Source: Kaistia defluvii (GTDB lineage: Bacteria > Pseudomonadota > Alphaproteobacteria > Rhizobiales > Kaistiaceae). Taken from it: a stretch of 64,000 nucleotides of DNA. Numbering within the stretch: position 1 is the first letter of the stretch; the number at the start of each line of letters is the position of its first letter. The position numbers and the translations under genes were made by a program. Shown in pieces: positions 9,973 through 16,910 of the stretch. The DNA is taken from NCBI RefSeq assembly GCF_040548815.1, contig NZ_JBEPSM010000003.1, positions 558,001 to 622,000 of the forward strand, read 5' to 3'. Under the pieces are notes generated by a model. That model had not been told where the DNA came from, searched no databases, and was given only the letters and a program-made list of their open reading frames with translations.

Positions 9973-10988
9973 ACTCGATCGAGAAATCGCCGATTCCCGC
10001 TACCACGCCGCGCGTGATCGTTCGCGAGGCCGCCGCGCCCCGCCCGCGCTGGCAGGTTTGGCTGATCCGGCCTGAAGTGGTGACGCTGCTGCTGCTTGTG
10101 ATCGCGGCGATCGTCGCGACGCGGCTGTCGCCCTTCTTCGCCGATCTCGGCTTCATCCTGGAAAGCTCGACCTATTACATCGAATTCGCGATCGTGGCGC
10201 TGGTGCTGACCATTGTCATTATCTCCGGCGAGATCGACCTGTCGCCCGCCGCCCAGATGGCGCTCTCCGCCTGCCTGTTCGGCACCGCCTTCAAGGCCGG
10301 CGCCCCGATCCCGGTCGCGATCGGCGTCAGCCTGCTGTCCGGCCTTGCCATGGGCGCCTTCAACGGCTTCTTCGTCACGGTCCTGCGGCTGCCCTCGATC
10401 ATCGTCACCATCGGCACGCTGATCCTCTATCGCGGCCTGGCGCAGGTACTGGCCGGCGACAAGTCGATCAGCGGCTTTCCCTCCTGGTTCGTCGGCATCG
10501 ATTACCGCATGGTCGGCATCGTGCCGATCCCGGTGCTGATCTTCATCGCCGCGTCGATCCTGCTCGGCCTGTTCCTCGGCATCACCATCTACGGTCGCCA
10601 GATCTACCAGATCGGCACCAGCGAGATCGCCGCCATCCATGCCGGCATCCGGGTCCGCCGCATCAAGATGGGCCTGTTCATCGCCTCGGGGCTGGTGAGT
10701 TCGATCGCAGGCCTGATGGTCGCCTCGCGCCTCGGCTCGGTCCGTTACGACCTCGCCACCGGCGGCGAACTGACCATGGTGCTCATCGTCATGCTGGGCG
10801 GCACCTACATCTTCGGCGGACGCGGTTCGATCCTGGGAACGTTCCTGGCCGCCTGGCTGCTCGTCATCATCGCCACCGGCATGACCGTCGCTAACATCGC
10901 CATCAATGCGCAGCTCACCATCATGGGCCTGCTGCTCATCGTCTCGATCATCGCCACCAACGCGATCTATGCCCGTAGCCAACGCTAA
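9969..10988 (+). CDS. Sugar ABC transporter permease (RbsC type)
   Basis: This is the second permease of the sugar importer (339 residues). A charged N-terminus of about 35 residues precedes the first membrane helix. The motif VIISGEIDLSPAAQMAL (about residues 80-96) corresponds to the DLSIG signature of the preceding gene, and FFVTVLRLPSIIVTIGT is nearly the same as the FKLPSIIVTLGT segment there, showing that the two are paralogues. It overlaps the upstream gene by ATGA and ends 38 bases before the binding-protein gene. Confidence 0.96.
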   Translation: MNSIEKSPIPATTPRVIVREAAAPRPRWQVWLIRPEVVTLLLLVIAAIVATRLSPFFADLGFILESSTYYIEFAIVALVLTIVIISGEIDLSPAAQMALSACLFGTAFKAGAPIPVAIGVSLLSGLAMGAFNGFFVTVLRLPSIIVTIGTLILYRGLAQVLAGDKSISGFPSWFVGIDYRMVGIVPIPVLIFIAASILLGLFLGITIYGRQIYQIGTSEIAAIHAGIRVRRIKMGLFIASGLVSSIAGLMVASRLGSVRYDLATGGELTMVLIVMLGGTYIFGGRGSILGTFLAAWLLVIIATGMTVANIAINAQLTIMGLLLIVSIIATNAIYARSQR

Positions 10989-11026
10989 CGGGACGTTAAC
11001 GCAGCACTAACAGGGAGGAACTGAAA

Positions 11027-12028
11027 ATGCTGAGAAGAAACCTGATGCTCGCCGTCGCACTCGGTGCGACGCTTCTCTCCGGCGCGGCCTATGCCGCCGA
11101 CCCGGTCTCGATCGTCTACATCCCGAAGAACACCGGCAACCCGTACTTCGATTCGATCATCAAGGGCTTCGAGGACGGCTGCAAGACGCTGGGCTGCGAG
11201 TTCACCACCGTCGCTCCGGCCTCGGCCGAAGCCACCTCGCAGATCCCGTTCGTCACGGCGCAGATCCAGCGCGGCGTCAACGTCGTCGCCATCTCGCCCA
11301 ACAGCCCGGATGCGCTGAACCAGGTGTTCGACCGCGCCCGCGCCAAGGGCACGATCATCCTGTCGGTCAATTCCGACATGCCGGGCAACGAGACGCACCG
11401 CGACGCCGCCATCCTGCCGGTCGATTTCACCAAGACCGGCCCGTCGCAGGTCGAACTGCTCGGCAAGCAGATCGGCTATGAGGGCGAGATCGCCATCCTC
11501 TCGGCCACCACGGACGCTCCGGACCAGAACGTCTGGATCGCGGCGATGAAGGATACGCTCGAGAAGGATCCGAAATACGCCAAGATGAAGCTGGTCACGA
11601 TCGCTTACGGCGATGATGATCCGCAGAAGTCGACCACCGAGACCGAGGCCCTGCTCGCCAACTACCCGAACCTGAAGGGCATTATCTCGCCCACGACGGT
11701 CGGCGTTGCCGCCGCCGCCCAGGTCGTGGAGACGGCCAAGAAGGCCGACAAGGTCAAGGTCGTCGGTCTCGGCACGCCCAACCAGATGCGCCGCTTCATC
11801 GAGAACGGCACGGTCGAGGCGTTCCAGCTCTGGAGCCCCTACAACCAGGGCCTGCTCGCCGCCAATTTCGCCGTCGGCGTCAAGAATGGCACGATCAAGA
11901 ACGAGGCAGGCACCGTCTTCGAAGTGCCGGGCCTCGGCAAGGTGACCGTCGAGAAGGACAGCGTGATCAAGACGCAGGCCGATCTCACCACCTTCGACAA
12001 GACCAACATCGCCGACTTCAACTTCTGA
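11027..12028 (+). CDS. Rhamnose/AI-2-type sugar ABC substrate-binding protein
   Basis: This 333-residue periplasmic binding protein (Peripla_BP_4) has a clear signal peptide: MLRRN, a hydrophobic core, and cleavage after AYA at about residue 23. The mature protein opens with IVYIPKNTGNPYFDSI, the N-terminal strand and ligand loop typical of RhaS and LsrB-like proteins, and continues with VAISPNSPDAL and VNSDMP. An SD (GGGAGGAA) lies upstream of the ATG. Binding-protein genes of this class usually sit beside their permeases, as here. The ligand is probably a deoxy-sugar or pentose, an inference from relatives and from the enzymes of the operon. Confidence 0.96.
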   Translation: MLRRNLMLAVALGATLLSGAAYAADPVSIVYIPKNTGNPYFDSIIKGFEDGCKTLGCEFTTVAPASAEATSQIPFVTAQIQRGVNVVAISPNSPDALNQVFDRARAKGTIILSVNSDMPGNETHRDAAILPVDFTKTGPSQVELLGKQIGYEGEIAILSATTDAPDQNVWIAAMKDTLEKDPKYAKMKLVTIAYGDDDPQKSTTETEALLANYPNLKGIISPTTVGVAAAAQVVETAKKADKVKVVGLGTPNQMRRFIENGTVEAFQLWSPYNQGLLAANFAVGVKNGTIKNEAGTVFEVPGLGKVTVEKDSVIKTQADLTTFDKTNIADFNF

Positions 12029-12045
12029 TCCGTCGGTCCCGTTCG

Positions 12046-12079
12046 ATGCCCGCGGCGCGCTCTGGCCCGTCGCGGGCAT
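12046..12079 (+). promoter_or_regulatory. Stem-loop after the binding-protein gene
   Basis: Perfect 9-bp arms ATGCCCGCG (12046-12054) and CGCGGGCAT (12071-12079) flank a 16-base loop. No U-tract follows. Such structures after binding-protein genes typically protect the 3' end of the abundant upstream transcript and lower expression of the downstream gene, here the SDR. A similar structure follows the binding-protein gene at 28512-29843. Confidence 0.6.
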
Positions 12080-12148
12080 TGTCATGTCCACCTCTTCGTA
12101 CCGGCGGCGAGCCCTTCGCAGCCGCCCGCCGTCGCAACGGAAGCCATC

Positions 12149-12898
12149 ATGAACCACTATGATTTCAAGGACCGCGTCGCCATCGTCACCGGCGGCGGCC
12201 AGGGCATCGGCCGCACCGTCGCCGAGCGCATCCTCGCCTCGGGCGGCAAGGTCTCCATCTGGGACCGCGACGCCGCCCTGCTCGAAAAGACCGTCGCCGA
12301 AATCGGCAGCGAGCATGTCGAGGGCCGCGCCGTCGACATCGGCGATCTGGCCGCGGTTGAGGCGGCGACGGCGGCGGTGATCGGCCATTTCGGCCAGATC
12401 GACATCCTGATCAACAATGCCGCCATTGTCGGCCCGAACGCGCCGACCTGGGAATATCCGCCGCAGGCCTTCAGCGACGTCGTCCATATCGGCCTGACCG
12501 GCACCTTCCATTGCTGCCGCGCCGTCGTCCCGCACATGATCGCGCGCAATTACGGCCGCATCGTCAATGTAAGCTCGGTTGCCGGCAAGGAAGGCAATCC
12601 CAACGCCGTCGCCTATTCCTCGACCAAGGCGGGCGTGCTGGCGCTGACGAAATCGCTCGGCAAGGAATTGGCGACGCAGAACATCTCGGTCAACGCCGTG
12701 ACGCCGGCCGTTGCCAAGACGACGATGGCGCTGAGCCAGGCGCCGGAATTCCTTGCCTATATCCTGGCGAAGATCCCGCGCGGCAGAATGCTGGAGCTTT
12801 CGGAAGCGGCCAGCATGATCTGCTTCCTGTCGTCGGAGGAAAACTCCTTCACCACGGGCGCCACCTTCGATCTCTCGGGCGGCCGCGCCACCTATTGA
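12149..12898 (+). CDS. SDR family oxidoreductase of the sugar operon
   Basis: This is a 249-residue classical short-chain dehydrogenase. It has the cofactor motif TGGGQGIG (residues 14-21), NNAA (about 90-93) and the catalytic YSSTK (Tyr about 155, Lys about 159). Asp rather than Arg after the second beta strand (WDRD) suggests NAD preference. In L-fucose and related non-phosphorylating pathways an SDR oxidises the 2-keto-3-deoxy acid or the sugar itself, which fits its place after a lactonase and a sugar importer. GGAAG precedes the ATG. Its last 7 bases overlap the convergent HxlR gene. Confidence 0.95.
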   Translation: MNHYDFKDRVAIVTGGGQGIGRTVAERILASGGKVSIWDRDAALLEKTVAEIGSEHVEGRAVDIGDLAAVEAATAAVIGHFGQIDILINNAAIVGPNAPTWEYPPQAFSDVVHIGLTGTFHCCRAVVPHMIARNYGRIVNVSSVAGKEGNPNAVAYSSTKAGVLALTKSLGKELATQNISVNAVTPAVAKTTMALSQAPEFLAYILAKIPRGRMLELSEAASMICFLSSEENSFTTGATFDLSGGRATY

Positions 12899-13311
12899 GG
12901 CGATGGCTCCGCGACAGTCCCGGCGTCGACCAGCCTTTCGCGGGCCGCCGCCCAGACGAGGATCGCGTCGAGCGCCGGACAAAGCGCCTGGCCCCATTCG
13001 GTCAGGCGATACTCCACCTTGGGCGGCACCTGATGGTGGACGATGCGGCGAACCACGCCGTCGCTCTCCAGCTGCCGCAGCTGCTGGATGAGCATCTTCT
13101 GCGAGATGCCCGGCATGGCCCGCTCCAGTTCGGAGAAGCGGTGTTCCTTTCCGTCGAACAGATGGAACAGGATGAGCAGCTTCCAGCGCCCCTCCAGAAT
13201 TCCGAGCGTCGCCGCGACATCGGACGCCGCGGTCTGCGGCGTGTAGGGCGCGCCGCTGGCGTCCACCTTACTTTTTGGTTCGTACCTTACTTTTTCGTCG
13301 GTTCTTGTCAT
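12892..13311 (-). CDS. HxlR family transcriptional regulator
   Basis: This 139-residue winged-helix protein carries the HxlR pattern: GRWKLLILFHLFDGKEHRFS (about residues 41-60), then LERAMPGISQKML, and the wing segment LRQLESDGVVRR followed by PPKVEYRLTEWG. These regulators usually sense redox or reactive electrophiles, or control a neighbouring reductase. It is divergent from a small NTF2-like gene and an SDR, its likely targets. The start is uncertain: ATG at 13311 is the longest form, but the first 25 residues are poorly structured, and a GTG at 13266 would put the control repeat (13265-13295) outside the coding region. Confidence 0.92.
   Translation of the reverse strand: MTRTDEKVRYEPKSKVDASGAPYTPQTAASDVAATLGILEGRWKLLILFHLFDGKEHRFSELERAMPGISQKMLIQQLRQLESDGVVRRIVHHQVPPKVEYRLTEWGQALCPALDAILVWAAARERLVDAGTVAEPSPQ
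13265..13295. promoter_or_regulatory. Tandem direct repeat near the HxlR start
   Basis: The 12-mer ACCTTACTTTTT occurs twice, at 13265-13276 and 13284-13295, 19 bp apart, roughly two helical turns. It is AT-rich against a GC-rich background and sits at the 5' end of the HxlR gene, facing the NTF2/SDR pair. It could be a tandem operator for HxlR. The repeats overlap the coding sequence only if translation starts at 13311. Confidence 0.45.
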
Positions 13312-13358
13312 TTTGGCAGTCTACTCGCATGTCTTGGCTTCATGCAACGGAGTGAGCC

Positions 13359-13685
13359 ATGACCGACAAACTTCCCCATTCTGTCACCGCCTATTATTCG
13401 GCCGCCGCCGCCCATGATTTCGAAGCGCTTGCCCATTGTTTCGCCGTCGACGGCGTGGTGCGCGACGAAGGCGCGGTCCGGACCGGACGCGCCGCCATCG
13501 CCACCTGGGCCGCCAACGCCTATGCGCAATACAAGCACGAAACCGAGGTGGTTGAGTCCCGCGAACAGGATGGCGTTCATGTCGTCTCCGTCCGGGTCAG
13601 CGGCCAGTTCCCGGGTTCGCCGGTGCAGCTGACGCAGCGCTTCGCTCTCGCGGGGGATGAGATCCGCTCGCTGGAGATCGGCTGA
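13359..13685 (+). CDS. Small NTF2/SnoaL-like domain protein
   Basis: This 108-residue protein has the cone-shaped NTF2-like/SnoaL fold pattern. An N-terminal helix (SVTAYYSAAAAHDFEALAHC) is followed by FAVDGVVRDEG and a beta-rich C-terminal half ending RFALAGDEIRSLEIG. Family members are small isomerases, hydrolases or ligand-binding proteins, and the substrate cannot be predicted. A good SD (GGAG) lies 6 bases before the ATG. The stop overlaps the start of the SDR gene (TGATG), so the two are translationally coupled and probably act together. It is divergent from the HxlR regulator. Confidence 0.9.
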   Translation: MTDKLPHSVTAYYSAAAAHDFEALAHCFAVDGVVRDEGAVRTGRAAIATWAANAYAQYKHETEVVESREQDGVHVVSVRVSGQFPGSPVQLTQRFALAGDEIRSLEIG

Positions 13686-14461
13686 TGGCTTCCGATTTTC
13701 ACGGCAAGCGCGTTCTCGTCACCGGCGCCAGCCGCGGCATCGGCCGGGCGACGGCGCTCAAGTTTCGGGAAGGCGGCGCGACCGTGCTCGGCGTGGCGCG
13801 GACCGCCCTGGAAAGTGCCGACGACCAGTTGATCTCGATCGCGGCCGATGTCGCCACGATCGAAGGCTGCACCAGCGTCGCCGAGGCCGTGCTCTCGCGG
13901 CTGGGCGGCGTTGACGTTGTCGTCCACGCGCTGGGCGGTTCGCACGCACCGGGCGGAGGCTTCGCCGCCCTGGACGAAGACGAATGGGCCAAGGAGATGA
14001 ACCTCAACTTCTTTTCCGCCGTTCGCCTCGACCGCGAGCTGCTGCCCTCGATGCTGGAGCAGGGCTCCGGCGTGATCGTGCATGTGACGTCGATCCAGGC
14101 GCAATCGCCGGTGTTCGAATCGACGCTTGGATATGCCGCCGCCAAGGCCGCGCTGGCCAATTACAGCAAGGGCCTGTCGAAGGAGGTCAGCCCCAAGGGC
14201 GTCCGCGTCATGCGGGTTTCGCCGGGCTGGACGGAAACCGAGTCGTCGGTGGCGCTGGTCGAGCGGCTTGCGGACAAGGCCGGGTCGGACTTTGACACCG
14301 CCCGCGCCGAGCTGATGAAGGCGATCGGCGGCATCCCGATCGGCCGTCCCAACACGCCGCTGGAAGTCGCCGAGCTGATCGCCTTTCTGGCCTCCGACCG
14401 CGCGGCGTCGATCACCGGGGCCGAGTTCCGCATCGATGGCGGTTCGCTCCCCGTCGTCTAG
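13685..14461 (+). CDS. SDR family oxidoreductase next to the HxlR regulator
   Basis: This 258-residue short-chain dehydrogenase has TGASRGIG at residues 14-21, VHALGG in the place of the NNAG motif, and YAAAK as the catalytic Tyr-Lys. VARTALESADD after the second strand, with an Arg, favours NADPH. It forms a two-gene unit with the NTF2-like gene, a pairing often seen when a quinone, ketone or aldehyde is detoxified under HxlR control. The substrate is unknown. A short palindromic repeat follows the stop codon. Confidence 0.94.
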   Translation: MASDFHGKRVLVTGASRGIGRATALKFREGGATVLGVARTALESADDQLISIAADVATIEGCTSVAEAVLSRLGGVDVVVHALGGSHAPGGGFAALDEDEWAKEMNLNFFSAVRLDRELLPSMLEQGSGVIVHVTSIQAQSPVFESTLGYAAAKAALANYSKGLSKEVSPKGVRVMRVSPGWTETESSVALVERLADKAGSDFDTARAELMKAIGGIPIGRPNTPLEVAELIAFLASDRAASITGAEFRIDGGSLPVV

Positions 14462-14497
14462 GCGGTCGGGAAGCCCAGCGAGCGTTGCATCTTTCTG

Positions 14498-14523
14498 CCC
14501 CTCTCCCGTGAACGGGAGAGGGG
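14498..14523. repeat. GC-rich palindrome between convergent genes
   Basis: A perfect 12-bp hairpin, CCCCTCTCCCGT (14498-14509) and ACGGGAGAGGGG (14512-14523) with a 2-base centre, lies between the SDR and the convergent aldo/keto reductase gene. It is a single-unit relative of the composite elements at 5010-5128 and 23464-23591. Confidence 0.8.
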
Positions 14524-14545
14524 GTAAGCCTGAGCCTTGGCCGCC

Positions 14546-15571
14546 CTATGGCGTCGGAGCGTCGGCGCGGATCAGGCCTTCGTGCTTCAGCTCGGCCCAG
14601 AGATCGCCAGGGATATCGAGCCGGACATAGTCGAGATTGGTCGTCACCTGTTCCGGCTTGAACGCGCCGGGGATGACGGAGGTGACGGCCGGATGGTGCA
14701 GCGGGAACTGCAGGGCCGCGGCCGGCAGCGGCACGTTGTGGCGTTGGCAGACCTCGGCGATGCGGCGCGCCTTCTCCAGGATTTCCGGCGTCGGCTCGAA
14801 GTAATTGTACTTTGCGCCCGGTACCGGGCCGGTGGCGTAGAGGCCGGACGAGAACACGCCGCCGATGATGATGCCGACCTTGCGCTCGACGCAGAGCGGC
14901 AGTTCCTTCGTCAGCGTCTCCTGTTCGCCCAGCGTGTAGCGCAGCGCCAGCAGGAAGAAATCCATGTCGAACAGTTCGAGGAAACGCGGGATCAGGCCGA
15001 GTTCGTTGATGCCGGCGCCGATGGCGCGGATGCGCCCGGCCGCCTTCAGATCGGCGAGCGCGCGAAAACCGCCATTGGCGAGCTGGGCGAAGCCCGCCTG
15101 CACCATGGGTTCCGAGCCGCGGTGCCACCAGTCGAGATCATGGATCACCAGCGTGTCGATGCGGTTCATGCCGAGGCGCTGGAGGCTGTCCTCATAGGCG
15201 CGCATGACGCCATCATAGCTGTAGTCGAAATAGTGATCGAAATGCAGGCCGCCGGACCAGAAGCCGGTATCGAACTGGTCCGGTTTCTGGATCGGCGCGC
15301 GCAGGATGCGGCCGACCTTGGTCGAGAGGATCAGCTCGTTGCGGTCCTGCTTGTAGAGGAAACGGCCGACGCGGTGCTCGCTCTGGCCCCGGCCATACCA
15401 AGGGGCGGTGTCGTAATAGCGCACGCCGGCGTCCCAGGCGGACTTCAGCGTCGCCTCCGCGTCGGCGTCCGAAACCTTGGTGAACAGCTCGCCGAGCGGC
15501 GCCGCGCCGAAGCCGATCTGCGGCAGCATCACGTCGGTGCCGCCGAGTTGCCGGCGTTTGAATGGATCCAT
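14546..15571 (-). CDS. Aldo/keto reductase, probable sugar 1-dehydrogenase
   Basis: This 341-residue enzyme of the aldo/keto reductase superfamily has the full catalytic set: Asp54, Tyr59 (in YYDTAPWYGRG), Lys85 (STKVGR) and His144 (LVIHDLDWW). It most resembles the D-threo-aldose 1-dehydrogenase/L-fucose dehydrogenase group, with microbial pyridoxal 4-dehydrogenase as an alternative. The ATG at 15571 has a strong SD (GGGAGAGG); an upstream in-frame ATG at 15649 is inside the promoter region. The gene has its own promoter overlapped by the LacI-like operator shared with the sugar operon, so it probably makes the lactone that the amidohydrolase at 6612 opens. Confidence 0.93.
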   Translation of the reverse strand: MDPFKRRQLGGTDVMLPQIGFGAAPLGELFTKVSDADAEATLKSAWDAGVRYYDTAPWYGRGQSEHRVGRFLYKQDRNELILSTKVGRILRAPIQKPDQFDTGFWSGGLHFDHYFDYSYDGVMRAYEDSLQRLGMNRIDTLVIHDLDWWHRGSEPMVQAGFAQLANGGFRALADLKAAGRIRAIGAGINELGLIPRFLELFDMDFFLLALRYTLGEQETLTKELPLCVERKVGIIIGGVFSSGLYATGPVPGAKYNYFEPTPEILEKARRIAEVCQRHNVPLPAAALQFPLHHPAVTSVIPGAFKPEQVTTNLDYVRLDIPGDLWAELKHEGLIRADAPTP

Positions 15572-15676
15572 GTTTCCTCTCCCTTTCGCGAGCCCGCGCT
15601 GGGGCGCCTGCGGCGATGCGCCAGTATCGGTCGATCGGCAGGCATGCATCGGCCGCCCCAGCCAGCGAGCCGGCCC

Positions 15677-15705
15677 ATAAAATGGCAGGATGGTGTAAAC
15701 GTCAA
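15677..15705 (-). promoter_or_regulatory. Sigma-70-type promoter of the aldo/keto reductase gene
   Basis: Read on the minus strand, TTGACG (15705-15700) and TTTTAT (15682-15677) are separated by 17 bases. The -35 hexamer lies inside the LacI-like operator at 15694-15709, so repressor binding would directly exclude RNA polymerase. Confidence 0.6.
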
Positions 15706-15709
15706 CATG
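15694..15709. promoter_or_regulatory. LacI-family operator upstream of the aldo/keto reductase gene
   Basis: TGTAAACGTCAACATG is identical, in reverse complement, to 6474-6489. Its half sites meet at a central CG, as in LacI/GalR operators. It begins 123 bp upstream of the aldo/keto reductase ATG. Confidence 0.78.
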
Positions 15710-15862
15710 GTCCTACCATAGGCTTTGGAAATCCATCAATTCACATCAGATTGCGCGATAATCCTTGCTTGTCCGTAGGGTCAATGGCAGCCTGTGCCAA
15801 CGAGGAAACGCGCATGCGATCGCCGGTCCATGCCCCTGATCCGCAAGAAGACAGGGTAGGGA

Positions 15863-15876
15863 TGTAAACGTTATGT
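15863..15876. promoter_or_regulatory. Partial LacI-like site overlapping the lacI-type start codon
   Basis: TGTAAACGT (15863-15871) matches the left half of the two full operators, but the right half is poorly conserved. It overlaps the ATG of the LacI regulator, which would allow weak autorepression. The rest of 15572-15872 holds no gene. Confidence 0.5.
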
Positions 15877-16910
15877 CAGGGAAATTGCCGGGCGGCCGGC
15901 GCCAGCCGACCATCCATGAAGTGGCGGCCACGGCGGGCGTCTCGATCGGGACCGTCTCCCGCGTCGCCAGCGAAAGCCCGCGCGTCGCGCCGGAAACGCG
16001 AGCCCGCGTGCTGGCCGCGATGGCCGAGCTCGGCTACCAGCCCAATGCCGCGGCGCGCGCCATGCGCACCAACCAGACCATGACGATCGGCTTCCTGATC
16101 CCCGACATGACCAACCAGGTCTTCGCGCGCGTCGCGCAGGGCGCGGAAACCGTGCTGGCGCCTGAAGGCTACATGCTGTTCGCCTTCTCGTCGAACCGCT
16201 CGCCGGCGCGCGAGATCGAATTCCTGCAGGCGGCCCGGCAGCGCCAGATGGACGGGCTGATCGTGACGCTCTCGGACGAGACCGCCACGGGCACGATCGA
16301 GGAAATCGCCCGCATGGGCGTTCCCGTCGTGGTGCTCGACCGTGACATCCCGGTCGAGGCCGATGTCGTCTATAGCGAGCACATGCAGCCCATCGAGACC
16401 GTGGTAGAGCAATTGCTGCAACTCGGCCACCGGCGCATCGGTCTGATCACCGCCTCGCACAACATCCGCCCGGGCCGCGACCGCGTCGCCGGCTTCAAGC
16501 GGGCGCTGGAAAAGGCCGGCGTGCCGATCGACGAATGGCTGATCCGCGCGCGGACCCAGAGCGCCGAGCGCGGCATGGCCGAGACGCATGACCTGCTGAC
16601 CGGCGCCAACCCGCCGACCGCCATTCTCGCCGCCGGCAGCGACATCTTCTATGGCGCGCTCAAGGCGGTGCGGCTGCTGGGCCTGTCGATCCCGGACGAT
16701 ATCTCCTTCGTCGGCGCCGACGATGCGCTGCTCGGCGAACTGGTCTATCCGCCGATCACCGTGATCGATCGCGACATGGTCGAAGTCGGCCGCCAGGCGG
16801 CGGGGTTGCTGCTCGACCGTCTGAAGGGGCTCGATGGCCCGCCGCGCCGCATCATGCTCGGCAGCGACGTGTTGCTGCGCAGTTCGATCGCCGCGCCCAA
16901 GCGCCGCTAG
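15873..16910 (+). CDS. LacI family transcriptional regulator
   Basis: This 345-residue repressor has an N-terminal LacI helix-turn-helix (about residues 11-57; HEVAATAGVSIGTVSRVASE, then the hinge ELGYQPNAAARAM). A periplasmic-binding-protein-like sensor follows from about residue 60, including FLIPDMTNQVFARVAQGAE. It is divergent from the aldo/keto reductase gene and follows the sugar importer operon, both of which carry a matching operator, so it is the probable local repressor with the imported sugar or a product as inducer. The ATG at 15873 is the first reasonable start. The stop overlaps the convergent dehydrogenase gene by a few bases. Confidence 0.95.
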   Translation: MSGKLPGGRRQPTIHEVAATAGVSIGTVSRVASESPRVAPETRARVLAAMAELGYQPNAAARAMRTNQTMTIGFLIPDMTNQVFARVAQGAETVLAPEGYMLFAFSSNRSPAREIEFLQAARQRQMDGLIVTLSDETATGTIEEIARMGVPVVVLDRDIPVEADVVYSEHMQPIETVVEQLLQLGHRRIGLITASHNIRPGRDRVAGFKRALEKAGVPIDEWLIRARTQSAERGMAETHDLLTGANPPTAILAAGSDIFYGALKAVRLLGLSIPDDISFVGADDALLGELVYPPITVIDRDMVEVGRQAAGLLLDRLKGLDGPPRRIMLGSDVLLRSSIAAPKRR

